This document shows positions 1 to 10,246 of a DNA stretch of 64,000 nucleotides, in pieces. The position numbers and the translations under genes were made by a program. Position 1 is the stretch's first letter. Every line of letters begins with the position of its first letter. Where the stretch lies: NCBI RefSeq assembly GCF_001704415.2, contig NC_030836.1, forward strand, positions 24,774,001-24,838,000, in the 5' to 3' direction. Source of the stretch: Capra hircus. Lineage: Eukaryota > Chordata > Mammalia > Artiodactyla > Bovidae. The notes below the pieces were generated by a model that worked only from the letters and a program-made list of their open reading frames with translations, had not been told where the DNA came from and did no database searches.

Positions 1-239
1 CAAGATGGCAAAAGAAGGGGGTTTACATTGGAATGATCCTTTTTATTAAGCAATAAAGTATAATCCTGACCATTGTAACACTTGATAGATTATGCTCCAC
101 GAGCCTGGAAATGTAAAAGGAAGGGGAGGTGATGAGTAGCATTTGGTGTTGCTGAGAGGTCGACCTAAGAGCTGGCCAAGTGAGAGAGGAGAGAACAGGG
201 AACAGAAAGAGAAATAATGCTTGAGGACCTACTCTGAGC

Positions 240-420
240 ATCTCTGTCACCCTGGACTACTCTAGAGTGGGGACTAGGTACTTTTACTCCCTCTTTACGG
301 ATAAGCGAAGTCAGGCTCAGCTCAGTTAGCTGACTTGTGTAAGATCGTACAGTCAAAAATGGCAAGACAGCTGACTCCAGAGTCCCTGGATTTTAACTCT
401 TCCAACAGGCTGAACCTTTC
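240..420 (-). repeat. MIR SINE fragment
   Basis: Shows the degraded reverse MIR core: a pyrimidine-rich stretch, a 'gataagcgaagtcaggctcag' version of the gaggaaactgaggc block, then a cagctgactccagagtcc end. Old mammalian tRNA-derived SINE, non-coding. Confidence 0.55.
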
Positions 421-699
421 TCAAAGGAGGAGTACAAATTGGAAAGACTGTATCCATTGGATTAGGTGGGATTTGTTGTGAGGATAAAGGCAAAGGGCCA
501 TATGGAGGTCTTTGCAAGTAAACGTGATAAACACAATGACATTTCAATGAAGGCAGCAGTGAATGCTGATATGCTGGCCAGCAACACGTCATCAACAGCT
601 CAAGTCGTGGTCCCGGAACGTCAGAGACACATTTAGAAAGCACTTCTGGGAGGAAGCTCCTGCTTTCAAAAGAGACAGACCAACAAACATATAAGGTAG

Positions 700-860
700 T
701 CATTCACATCTCTGGTCACAGACAGGGAAACTGAGCCCCTTGGAATGTATTCAATCTGCTTAAAATCACACAAATAGAAAATGGCAGAGCAGGGATTTGA
801 ACCCACATCTTTCTGACTTTCAAATTTGCATTGCTCTCCATGACCTTATTCTTGAGGTGA
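700..860 (-). repeat. MIR SINE
   Basis: Clear reverse MIR order: 'cagggaaactgagc', a degraded 'aaaatcacacaaatag', then 'ggcagagcagggatttgaac', all in consensus order. Non-coding. Confidence 0.75.
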
Positions 861-1099
861 CCAAGGATGGATAAAGGAACTCTTAGAACCTCAGAATTTG
901 GAAGAGAACATAAGCTTTCTCTAATCGTGGGTTCACAAACTTACGTGATTAGACTCATGCTTGACCAGCTACGTGGAAAGTTTATTAAAGCTACTGAGGT
1001 GGAAAAAGAGGCAGACTCACCCATCATCAGAGGGGCTGGTCCTCTAGGAGCAGAGGCAGGACTAGAGGTGAGCAGGAGGCCAACGTAGAGCTCCAGGTC

Positions 1100-1400
1100 T
1101 GAGTCAGGCTGATCTCCTAACCCTGCCACTTCTAGCTGGGATAAACTCCCAAATTTTCTGAATCTCAGTTTTCCCACCTGTAGAATGGCAGCATTCTGGC
1201 TTTGGATGGACTGTGCACTTTGGGTCAAAAAGGCCTCGATTAGAGTCACATCTCTGCTAGTGATCTTGGCTAAATCCCTTGGGTTTTTATCTCTAAAACA
1301 GGCATCCTAAGAACCCCTTCTCATCTTGCTACAATGAAATGAGATGGAACGCTCGGCAGAGAGCCTGGCTCCTAATAAACGTTTCATAAACAACAACTGC
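1100..1400 (+). repeat. MIR SINE
   Basis: Forward MIR: a 'gccacttctagctgggat' core, 'ctcagttttcccacctgtagaatgg', and a tail resembling 'gctcctaataaacg' near 1368-1385. Confidence 0.65.
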
Positions 1401-1434
1401 TCTTACTCAAGGCTAAGTGCTCAGGGCTTAAGAG

Positions 1435-1650
1435 CTTGGGCGCTGGAGTGACCCTTCCAGAACTGATCAACTCCACCACTTACTGCCTGTGGGATGCTGA
1501 ATAAGTTTCTTAACCCTCTGTGGCTTGTTTCACTCATTCTGCAAAATGGGGGTAATAAGATTATCGACCTTAGAGGGTTATGATGAAGATTAAATAAGAC
1601 ATGCTTATCAATTGCCTAGCCTAGTCTGGCAGGTGGTGATCATTCCTTAA
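1435..1650 (+). repeat. MIR SINE
   Basis: Forward MIR: 'ccaccacttactgcctgtggg', 'tctgcaaaatgggggtaata', then a 'tgatgaagattaaata' 3' part. The best-preserved MIR in the first 5 kb. Confidence 0.75.
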
Positions 1651-2584
1651 AGGCTACCCATTGTTACCTCCCTATGGGGTGAAACTTACTAAGAGTTGGC
1701 CAACAGCAGATAGGTCTACACCTACCTGAGTGAGGGAGGGAGCTCCCTGTCTGCGGCAGTGCTCAGGCTAAAGGACCATCTGTCCAGGGTGGGTGGAAGG
1801 GATTCCCACATGAGGTCAGTGGTGGACCCTGCTGACCCATAAGACCAATGTGTCCTGTCACTCTGATGTTGCAACTCTGTTTGAGTTAATAGAGAAGACA
1901 CTGGTCCATCAGACCAACAGATCCCAGCTTAGTTTTTAAAAATCAAAGCCCCTTTCCAGCCAAAGGTAATTACAGACTGATCCACAGTAAGGCAGAAGCA
2001 TATTTCAATTGAAAAATGGCATCTTCCTAGCTGTTGCCATATGGAGCCAGGACACCAGGTGGCCCAGGGCTGAGACCAATCACAGGGTCCAATTGGAACT
2101 AAATAAAATGACCCCCTGGAGGAAATGGCTCCAGTGAGGCCCACAAATCCCCATGACATGTCATTTTGGCTTGTCCCACATCATCCTGGGCCTCATGCTC
2201 TGCCTGACGCCTGAGGCTCTGTCCTTTGGCTCCGTGGGACAAAGAGATGAGGGGCCTCAGCTGTGAGTACACTCCGAGCGTGGAGGAGGAGCCCCCGGCA
2301 CAGCGGAGGAGTCCTGGCCTCAGCCGGCTGCTGTAGAGAACCTCAGGGACAGCCAGTCCCCAAAGATGGACACACAGCTTCATCTATAGCAAAACCCTCG
2401 GCCTGCTGAGCTTCAGCTCCATCCCAGGGCAGTACAGTCTTATACAGCCTGTGTATCTCTCCTTCCCCGGATTCTGGAGCAATCTATTTCTCCTGCCATG
2501 GGAAAGCAGGTCACACTTTCTCTATAAAAGGTGGAATAGTAGGTGCTGGATGATGGATCTCTGTGGTGCTGCCAGGACCCTGTA
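1651..2584. other. unique sequence, no feature recognised
   Basis: No repeat family and no convincing exon was recognised. Short open frames on both strands (for example the minus-strand frame at 2099-2383) lack a start context, splice sites or a recognisable motif. The GC-rich part at 2240-2400 has a few CpGs but no core promoter element that I can see. Confidence 0.4.
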
Positions 2585-2611
2585 ATAAATAACTGATAAG
2601 GACCTACTGCA

Positions 2612-3047
2612 GGGCTCCCTGATGGCTCAGCGGGGAAGGCATCCCCCTGCCAATACAGGAGATGTGGGCTCGATTCCAGGGTGGGGAAGATCGCCTGGAG
2701 AAGGAAATAGCAACCCACCCCAGTATTCTTGCCTGGAGAATCCCACCGACAGAGGAGCTTGGTGGGCTACAGTCCATGGGCTCACTAAGAGTCGGATGCG
2801 ACTGAGTTACTTCACTTTCATGCATTAGAGAAGGAAATGGCAACCCACTCCAGTGTTTTTGCCTGGAGGATCCCAGGGACGGGGGAGCCTGGTGGGCTTC
2901 CGTCTATGGGGTCGCACAGAGTCGGACACACCTGAAGTGACTTAGCAGTAGCCAGTATTTTCACCTAAAAAATCCCAAGGACAGAGGAGCCAGTCCATAG
3001 GATCGCAAAGAGTCGGATACAACTGATGACTAAGCATGCATGCATGC
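2612..3047 (+). mobile_element. Bov-tA/Bov-A2 composite SINE (tRNA head plus three Bov-A units)
   Basis: Begins with a tRNA-Glu-like Bov-tA head ('gggctccctgatggctcag'), followed by three successive Bov-A bodies starting near 2695, 2830 and 2955, each carrying a version of 'gagtcggatacaactga'. Perfect 14-bp direct repeats 'aaggacctactgca' flank it at 2598-2611 and 3048-3061, showing insertion as one unit. Bov-tA normally has one Bov-A body and Bov-A2 has two, so three bodies behind one head is unusual. Confidence 0.85.
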
Positions 3048-3108
3048 AAGGACCTACTGCACAGCACCGGGAACTCTACTCAGCACTCTGTAATGGCTAT
3101 ATGGGGAA

Positions 3109-3149
3109 AGAATCTAAAGTAGCTACATTTAGAATCTAAAGTAGCTATA
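3109..3149. repeat. 19-bp imperfect tandem duplication in L1 tail
   Basis: 'agaatctaaagtagctaca' at 3109-3127 recurs as '...ctata' at 3131-3149 with a three-base spacer. Probably replication slippage inside the L1 3' end. Confidence 0.8.
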
Positions 3150-3395
3150 TCTATAACTGATTCAAGCTGCTGTGCACCTAAAACTAACAAACGTTGTAAA
3201 TCAACTATATTCCAATAAAATTTAAAATAAGAGAAAGAGAGAGAAAAAACGTGGCTATGATTCCCTTGTCAGCCCCTGAAATCCAAAGCAGCAGTTGACA
3301 GCTCTTCCTCCACTGCTGGCTTAAGGGGCTGTGGGTGAAAGAGCCAGTCATACCTCTAACTTCCTCTAGCTGGCTCCTCCCCCGCATCATTATCA

Positions 3396-3613
3396 TAAGT
3401 GCTCAGTTGCTCAGCTGGGTCCCACTCTTTGTGACCCCGTGGACTGTAGCCCAGCAGGCCCCTCTGTCCATGGGATTTTCCAGGCAAGAACACTGGGGTG
3501 GTTGCCATTTCCTCCTCCAGGGGACCTTCCTGATCTAGGGATCGAGCTCGTGTCTCTTGCATCTCCTGCGTTGACAGGTGGATTCTTTATCACTGTGCCA
3601 TCAGGGAACCCCC
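3396..3613 (-). mobile_element. Bov-tA SINE
   Basis: Reverse Bov-tA: the 3' Bov-A end ('gctcagctgggtcccactct') comes first, and the tRNA head complement ('cactgtgccatcagggaacc') comes last. Open frames on both strands here are SINE-derived. Confidence 0.9.
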
Positions 3614-3642
3614 TCCCCCTATCTTTATAATATAGTTTAGCA

Positions 3643-3962
3643 TCTCAGTTCAGTTCAGTTCAGTTGCTCGGTCGTGTCCAACTCTTTGCGATCCCATGAA
3701 TTGCAGCACGCCAGGCCTCCCTGTCCATCACCATCTCCCGGAGTTCACTCAGTCTCACGTCCATCTAGTCAGTGATGCCATCCAGCCATCTCATCCTCTG
3801 TCGTCCCCTTCTCCTCCTGCCCCCAATCCCTCCCAGCATCAGAGTCTTTTCCAATAAGTCAGCTCTTCGCATGAGGTGGCCAAAGTACTGGAGTTTCAGC
3901 TTTAGCATCATTCCTTCCAAAGAAATCCTAGGGCTGATCTCCTTCAGAATGGACTGGTTGCA
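3643..3962 (-). mobile_element. BovB LINE 3' fragment
   Basis: Reverse 3' end of BovB, beginning with 'cagttcagttcagttcag' repeats and running to 'cttcagaatggactggttg'. Candidate 7-bp target duplication 'tttagca' at 3636-3642 and 3963-3969. Only the non-coding 3' part is present. Confidence 0.9.
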
Positions 3963-4254
3963 TTTAGCAAAGTATAATTTGCCTTGTGCAAAAAAGGACA
4001 ACCACTTGGGAAATACTGAATTAAACAGGTTAGCGAGTTTACTTCCTGTAGGGCTCCCAGAATTGGTGATGAACTAAAGTGCATTGGGATTCTCCAAGAA
4101 AGGGACTGGGGTGCAGTGAGCAGAAACACTGTAGAGCCTTTCCCAGGCTTTGTCTCAGAGGATCCTGAAGCAGGCACATTTTGGGAAACGCTGGCATTCC
4201 CAAATGCTGGTTTGGGAAACCAAATCCCAAGCTCCAAAGCCTGATAGAGCCCTG

Positions 4255-4430
4255 TGGGACTGAATCCAGGTTCTGTAGTTTACTAGACGTGTCACTTCCT
4301 TGAGGCTCTTTTTGCTTTAATTAATGGGAATGGTTATATTTATCCTGCAGAATTGCCATGAGGATTCATAGTTAAATGTACCAATGTGTCTTGCAACCTA
4401 GAGAAATAATAAATGCTCAATAAATAAAAT
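4255..4430 (+). repeat. MIR SINE
   Basis: Forward MIR remnant with 'gtcacttccttgaggctc', 'gccatgaggattcatagtta', and a 'aataaatgctcaataaat' tail near 4407-4425. Confidence 0.55.
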
Positions 4431-4615
4431 TCTTTTTTCTGATACGGTTATGATTTCATTGTGAAGAATGAACTAGACAAGGGTCCTTGGGCCTGTCTTT
4501 AGAAGAGGGGAGGAGAGAAGCCGGAAAGGCCTCCTGCAAGCAGTCTGGCTGGGGCCGTTGGGAGACGCCCCAGGGATGAGTTGCCTCTGAAGGTGGGGGA
4601 TGGCAGCCACTGCGG

Positions 4616-4738
4616 GAGAAGGGGACGAAGGAGGATGAGATGGTGGATGGCATTACTGACTCGATGGACATGAGTGTAAGCAAGCTCCGGGAGTTGGTGA
4701 TGGACAGGCAAAGAGTTGGACAGGACTGAACTGAAACT
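4616..4738 (+). mobile_element. BovB LINE 3'-end fragment
   Basis: Forward BovB 3' end: 'gagaaggggacgaaggagg' to 'ggactgaactgaaactga'. It has an internal deletion after 'gatggacagg', where the usual gaggcctggcgtgctgc block is missing. Confidence 0.8.
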
Positions 4739-5536
4739 GACCTGGGGGAGAAGAGGCAGGCTGAGGCCTCTGGCTCGGCAGTCTAACAAAGAAAGGGCTC
4801 TGGGGGCTCAGCCAGACCCTTCCTGGATAGTGTCTGGGAGCAGCCAATCGTGTTTACCCCCTCAGTTGCTGGGAACAATTGTCCCTCTCAGACAGCCTAT
4901 TGTCTCTAGCAAAGCAGGCACAAAACTCCCATTGGCGCTGATGGGATTATGTGCTCCTATCGGGAGAGAAACAGAGCCCAGGCTTGGATAAGGGATGGGG
5001 GAGCAGTGGGTCCCCATCAGCGACCTATCTCAAGGCAGCCATTTGTTTGATTATCAGCTGGACACAGTGAGGCCTCTTTCAAGGGAACTATTCAACCCTG
5101 AGCATTTGTAGCCTGGCTGCCTCTTGATAACTTTTCAGGGAGTAGACTGCTTGCATCAGATTTGGGATGCGATGAAAAGGCTTCAAAATGCCCATGGCAT
5201 TTGATCTTGAATCAAAATGGCAGGTGGTAATGGCTTTCCAAATGGCTGTGTTGTCTTAGTCATCTTCAATCTTCTTGTTCCCATCCCCACAAAAGAAGGT
5301 TGAAAAGACACGGGCTCCTTGTTAAACTGATCATCTAAAAGTTGTCATGCACAATATTTACTCTATGTTAATAAGAAGCATAAAACAGCATACATTTCAT
5401 AAGATTAAATGAAATTAGGATTAGGTACAATTTGAATAAAACCCCTAGTGTGACTTAAAAATAATGAATGGAATAAAGTAGATCAAATCAGAAAGAGATC
5501 ACATATAAATTTTATCCATGGGTTTTACCAATATAG
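4739..5536. other. unique sequence, no gene recognised
   Basis: No repeat recognised. Around 5040-5070 is the motif-like stretch 'ccatttgtttgattatcagc'. From about 5260 the DNA becomes AT-rich. No splice-flanked open frame was seen. Confidence 0.4.
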
Positions 5537-5550
5537 CTTGAAAAAAAATG

Positions 5551-5743
5551 TTTAGTCACTAAGCCATTTCTGACTCTTGTGATTCCATGGACTATAAGAC
5601 CCTCTGTCCATGGGATTTCCCAGGCAAGAATATTGGATGGGGTTGCCATTTCCTTCTCCAGGAGATCTTTCCAACCTAGGGATTGAACTATGCCTCCTGC
5701 ATTGGCAGACGTATTCTTTACTACTGAGCCACCTGGGAAACCC
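5551..5743 (-). mobile_element. Bov-tA SINE
   Basis: Reverse Bov-tA with direct repeats 'cttgaaaaaaaatg' (5537-5550) and 'cttggaaaaaaatg' (5744-5757) as target duplication. The head complement 'gagccacctgggaaac' is at the right end. Confidence 0.9.
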
Positions 5744-5860
5744 CTTGGAAAAAAATGATAGTCCTGAAAAATATTCTAAGCACCTTGAGAAGATTAACAT
5801 CAGCAACTTATGCAGCTTTGTCTGTTTTGGATTCAAAGCATCCCAACACAAGCCCTGTGC

Positions 5861-6065
5861 TTCACTTAGTCACTCAGTTGTGTCTGACTCTTTGCAGCCT
5901 CATGGATTATAGCCTACTAGGTTCCCCTGTCCATGGGGATTCTCCAGGGAGGAATAGTGAAGTGGTTTGCCATGCCCTCCTCCAGAGGATCTTCCCAACC
6001 CAGGGATCGAAACCAGGTCTCCCACATTGCAAGCAGATTCTCTGCCATCTGAGCCACCAGGGAAG
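5861..6065 (-). mobile_element. Bov-tA SINE
   Basis: Reverse Bov-tA ending 'gagccaccagggaagcc'. The 11-bp repeat 'aagccctgtgc' at 5850-5860 and 6063-6073 overlaps the SINE terminus and is the likely target duplication. Confidence 0.9.
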
Positions 6066-6073
6066 CCCTGTGC

Positions 6074-6609
6074 CAACCTTTGTCTGTAACAGAAATATGC
6101 ACAATTTGGGAAAAGATAGGATGCCCCGTGTATTTAAGATACCTCAGTTCTTAAAGGTGGCTTAGTCACATAGTACCTCAGTCATTTAATCATTAAAGGT
6201 GGCTTCCTTCAAATTAATATTTCAATTTATCCCTTTGACATTTGGATGCTTTAAAATCCCAGGGCAAATCATCCTAGTAAGATCTGATATAAGGCAGAGG
6301 TCTCCTTCTTATTTAATGGAAGAAGAGCCTTTAAACTTTCATTGGGTAGATCTTTGGGGGCAGATCAATACTGGAAAGTTGTTGAAAAACAAGTTGAGTG
6401 TCTAAAAATTGATTCCTTTCAAACTGTTCATGCATACATACCCCTGGGGAAATCTTCATGTACTCCTAGTTTAAAGACCATTGCTCTAACTGGTTTAATG
6501 AGATTCAGCTCAGAGAATCTGGAGAAACCCACGACTTTGCGGAGAAAAAGCTGTCTGGCGTCACAGAGCTATTTAAAGATTGCAGGGAAGGGAAGCAATG
6601 GAAAATGAC
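6074..6609. other. unique sequence, nothing recognised
   Basis: AT-moderate DNA with no recognisable repeat or exon. Open frames at 6199-6405 and 6342-6608 overlap each other in different frames and lack splice or start support. Confidence 0.4.
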
Positions 6610-7300
6610 ACTAGGTTCTTGCACTACAAGTTTTATTCACACTCTTAGCAAACAGTAATTAAGCACCGACTACATCCTAGGCACTAATCTAGGTATTGGG
6701 AATTTTGTGTCAAATGAGACAAAGCTCCTGATTTAGTGGCCGTTATGACAAACCTAGACAGCATATTAAAAAGCAGAGACATTACTTTGCCAACAAAGGT
6801 CCATATAGTCAAAGCTACGGTTTTTCCAGTGGTCATGTATGGATGTGAGAGTTGGACTGTGAGGAAGGCTGAGCGCCGAAGAATTGGTGCTTTTGAACTG
6901 TGTTATTGGAGAAGACTCTTGAGAGTCCCTTGGACTGCAAGGAGATCCAACCAGTCCATTCTAAAGGAGATCAATCCTGAATATTCATTGGAAGGACTGA
7001 TGCTGAAGCTGAAATTCCAATACTTTTGGCCACCTAATGTGAAGAACTGACTCATTGGAAAAGACCCTGATGCTGGGAAAGATTGAAGGCGGGAGGAGAA
7101 GGGGATGACAGCAGATGAGATGGTTGGATGGCATCACCGACTCTATGGACATGAGTTTGAGCAAGCTCAGGGAGTTGGTGGTGGACAGGGAAGCCTGGTG
7201 TGCTGGGGTCGCAAAGAGTCAGACATAACTGAATGACTAAACTGAATTTCTAGTAAACAGAAAAATTTTAAAGATAAACAATGTCAATGTCTTGGTTGTT
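6610..7300 (-). repeat. L2 LINE 3' end, split by BovB
   Basis: Reverse L2 3' end ('taattaagcaccgactacat', 'ctaggcactaatctaggtat') interrupted at 6742 by BovB and continuing after 7246 ('ctagtaaacag', 'aaagataaacaatg'). Confidence 0.55.
6742..7246 (+). mobile_element. BovB LINE 3' fragment
   Basis: Forward BovB from 'ttatgacaaacctagacagc' to 'gaatgactaaactga'. It encodes only the degraded C-terminal end (6736-7050 is an open shadow of the RT tail) plus the 3' UTR. Inserted into an older L2. Confidence 0.9.
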
Positions 7301-7309
7301 ATACTGCAC

Positions 7310-7412
7310 TACAGTTTTGAAAAATATTACCATGGGGGAAACTGGATGAAGAGTACAAAGGATCCCCCTGTATTATTTCTTATGTAAATCTACAATTACT
7401 CTTAAATAAACA
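7310..7412 (+). repeat. L1 3'-end fragment
   Basis: 'gggggaaactggatgaagag' and 'tgtattatttcttatgtaaa' match a mammalian L1M-type 3' UTR end. It lies directly 5' of the CHR SINE. Confidence 0.6.
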
Positions 7413-7745
7413 TGGTGGTGAAGCATCCACCTGCCAGTGCAGGAGAGACAGGTTTGATCCCCTATCTGGGAAGATCCCACATGCCTTGGAGCAACTAAGC
7501 CTGTGTACCGCAACTATTGAACCTGTGCTCTAGAACCACGAAGGAGCCACAGCTACTGAACACACACGATGCACCACTGAAGCCTGCACACCCTAGAGCC
7601 TGTGCTTCGCAGCAAGAGAAGCCGCCGCAATGAGAAGGCCAAGCACCACACCTGGAGAGTGGCTCCTGCTCACCGCAACTGCAGAAAAGCCTGCATGGCG
7701 AAGAAGACCTGGCACAGCCAAAAGAACAAGCAAGTTTTTAAAATA
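7413..7745 (+). mobile_element. CHR-type tRNA SINE
   Basis: 'gaagcatccacctgccagtg' head, then the CHR body ('ggagcaactaagcctgtgta', 'gcaagagaagccgccgcaat') and an A-rich tail. Cetartiodactyl-specific SINE. The open frame at 7602-7793 is SINE sequence, not a gene. Confidence 0.85.
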
Positions 7746-7830
7746 AAAGAAAGAAAAGAAACGCAACATTGTAAAGCATCTATACTCCAATAAAATAAAT
7801 AAAAGGGTTAATTTTAAAAAGATATGTAAA
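7746..7830 (+). repeat. L1 3'-tail fragment
   Basis: 'caacattgtaaagcatctat' followed by 'actccaataaaataaataaa' is the terminal piece of a ruminant L1. It abuts the CHR tail. Confidence 0.65.
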
Positions 7831-8329
7831 TAAGTAAAGTACAAACTTACATAGACCACAGCATGAAAGCACAAAAGATGAGGTGTAATTTGAAAACAAA
7901 CAGAGGGACGTATGAGAATATGAGCAGAGACCTTCCACATTTGACTGGTCAGGGGAGGCCTCTCGGAAGAGATCATGATGCAGCTAAATGATGATGACAG
8001 TCTCCTGAATGGGCCAGGCCGTTCTAGAGATGTCACAGCTTGGCCAGGTTATTGGACCTTGTCACAGCCCTTCCAGTGGCAATGATATTTAAAGATATGG
8101 GAACAAAAAGCAAACAGAGACTCTACTGGTCTGAGCTGCTTTCTATGTGGCGTTTGCTCATCACACCTAGAGCACAGGTGTTGCAGAAGGTACAGTGAGG
8201 CAAGGGACCCAGGGCTGGGCTCTCTGCAGCCTCATTACCACGGCACACTGTGCATTCCTCTAGAACTCAGCTGCTTTCCCTGCAAACTGTGATCTCTAGG
8301 CCAATTTCTGCATATATATTTCACCTGTC
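7831..8329. other. unique sequence, nothing recognised
   Basis: No repeat or exon recognised. The minus-strand frame 7593-8036 runs into the CHR/L1 complex, so it has no coding support. Confidence 0.4.
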
Positions 8330-8460
8330 TATCTTCACAACAACCTACAAGACAGGTTCATCTCATGGATATAGAAACTGAAGGTTAGGAAGAGTAAATA
8401 ATTCAGATTACACAGAAAGTGGCAGAGCCAGGATTTGAACCCAGGACTGCTTGACTTGAA
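8330..8460 (-). repeat. MIR SINE
   Basis: Reverse MIR with 'ggcagagccaggatttgaac' and 'atagaaactgaaggttagga'. Confidence 0.75.
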
Positions 8461-8613
8461 AAGACACTTGGACTAAATCTGATATATTTGTGAGCTTATG
8501 TCCAGAACTAGGAAAAGTCACCCTGGGAATGGACAGTAAGGTGGTCATATCCAGAATGCATTAAGAGTGGGAGGGAAAGACAAAGCCCACTTGGTGGCTG
8601 TGGACCAAAGACC

Positions 8614-8667
8614 AACAAAGAGTTGGACACGACCTGTCTACTGATCAACAACAACAACAACAACATG
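8614..8667 (+). repeat. Bov SINE 3' stub with (CAA)n tail
   Basis: 'caaagagttggacacgacct' followed by six CAA units: the terminal 50 bp of a Bov-A-type SINE whose 5' part is lost. Confidence 0.7.
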
Positions 8668-8729
8668 ACAATAGGCAGGGTGCGACATGCCTTTGTTGTT
8701 TTGATTTGTATTTCTCTGATGGTTATTGA

Positions 8730-9141
8730 CTGTAAAGAAGGCTGAGTGCCGAAGAATTGATCTTTTGAACTGTGGTGTTGGAGAAGACTCTTGAGAGTCC
8801 CTTGGACTGCTAGGAGATCCAACCAGTCCATTCTGAAGTTGATCAGTCCTGGCTGTTCATTGGAAGGACTGATGCTAAAGCTGAAACTCCAATACTTTGG
8901 CCACCTCATGCGAAGAGTTGACTCATTGGAAAAGACCCTGATGCTGGGAGGGATTGGGGGCAGGAAGAGAAGGGGACGTCAGAGGATGAAATGGCTGGAT
9001 GGCATCACTGACTCAATGGACATGAGTTTGGGTGAATTCTGGGAGTTGGTGATGGACAGGGAGGCCTGGCGTGCTGCAGTTCATGGGGTCACAAAGAGTC
9101 GGACATGACTGAGCGACTGACTGAACTGAACTGAACTGAAT
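8730..9141 (+). mobile_element. BovB LINE, 5'-truncated, with perfect target duplication
   Basis: Forward BovB 3' part from 'ctgtaaagaaggctgagtgc' to the 'actgaactgaactgaa' terminus. Perfect 13-bp direct repeats 'tgatggttattga' lie at 8717-8729 and 9142-9154. The 105-codon frame at 8791-9108 is an element-derived remnant. Confidence 0.95.
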
Positions 9142-9315
9142 TGATGGTTATTGAATTTGTTCCTCTGGATTTCTCCAACACAAAGGAGAAGTTACTAGAC
9201 TCAAAGGGACGCTTTTTGTAATCTCCTTCCGACTATGGACCTAACAAATTGAAAGCCATTGACGCCTAAACAAGTTGAATTTTTAAAAGGTAATTAATGT
9301 CTCTATTTTATATTG

Positions 9316-9613
9316 GTTGTTGTTGTTCAGTGGCTCAGTCCTGTCCAATTGTTTACAACCCCATGGGCTGCAACACACCTGTCTGTCACCAAGTTCCAGA
9401 GTCTGCTCAAACTCATGTCCATTGAATTGGTAATGCCATCCAACCATCTCACCCTCTGTCATCCCCTTCTCCTCCTGCCTTCACTCTTTCCTAGCATCAG
9501 GGTCTTTTCCAATGAGTTGGCTCTTTGCATCAGGTGACCAAAGTATTGGAGTTTCAAATTCAGCATCAGTCCTTCCAATGAATATTCAGCATTGATTGCC
9601 TTTAGGATTGACT
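9316..9613 (-). mobile_element. BovB LINE 3' fragment (diverged)
   Basis: Reverse BovB with many substitutions ('ggctcagtcctgtccaattg', 'gatgccatccaaccatctca' type blocks), ending near 'aggattgactattatat'. Older than most copies here. Confidence 0.85.
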
Positions 9614-9895
9614 ATTATATATTTTTTAATTGACTACTTTATATTAGTCAAAGTCATATATTATTGCCAATGCAAACCCTTGCTCTCCAGGAAATAACTA
9701 GTTTCCATGCTGGCCAATTATAATTCTTGCAGAAAGCAAAGATGCTTGCATCCAAGTTCATGTCCCTGAGGTCTGACTAGGATGAAGTAGAAGATACACA
9801 TTGGGCTTTAGGGAATGCTAATAATGGCTCCCGATCTCCATTACTACCTTCCTGAAGCCCAGGAACACCAACCTGAGAATATGGAACCACAGCTC

Positions 9896-10045
9896 CTAGA
9901 ACTCCAGTTCAGGGTCAAGGCTAGGGACTATATCTGGATTCTGCCACTAATCGGGTATAAGACTTGGGACAAGTCACTTAACATCTCTATATCTATGAGG
10001 AGTAGCATTGACCTTGGAAGGTTCATGAGGATTAGCAGAGGATGC
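9896..10045 (+). repeat. MIR SINE
   Basis: Forward MIR: 'attctgccactaatcgggta', 'acttgggacaagtcacttaa', then a 'ttcatgaggattagc' end. It abuts MER5A. Confidence 0.7.
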
Positions 10046-10215
10046 TGAACAAATATCAAATTCCATTTTGTTTCCCAAATGTAACGGATATTGTCACATC
10101 CTGGGAATCTTGTAAAAATGCAGATTCTAATTTGTATGTGTGAACTGAGGCCTAAGATTCTGCATTTATAACTTAAACCCAAGTGAGCTGATGCCACTGA
10201 TCCCTGCACCACAGT
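10046..10215 (+). repeat. MER5A-like hAT MITE
   Basis: 'tcctgggaatcttgtaaaaa' and 'tgcagattctaatttgta' follow MER5A order, ending near 'ccacagtttgaatagcaagg'. An old non-autonomous DNA transposon. Confidence 0.6.
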
Positions 10216-10246
10216 TTGAATAGCAAGGGCTTAACACACCCTCCAG

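Larger units (their letters stand above)
2585..3250 (+). mobile_element. L1 3'-UTR fragment, split by a SINE
   Basis: A 5'-truncated ruminant-type L1 3' end. It starts near 2585, is interrupted by the SINE at 2612-3047, and resumes at 3048 with the 'aaggacctactgca' block. It runs to 'gttgtaaatcaactatattc' and an A-rich tail ending about 3250. It contains a small internal duplication at 3109-3149. Confidence 0.75.

Noticed and set aside
7602..7793. 63-codon basic open frame
   Set aside because: It is CHR SINE body and tail sequence.
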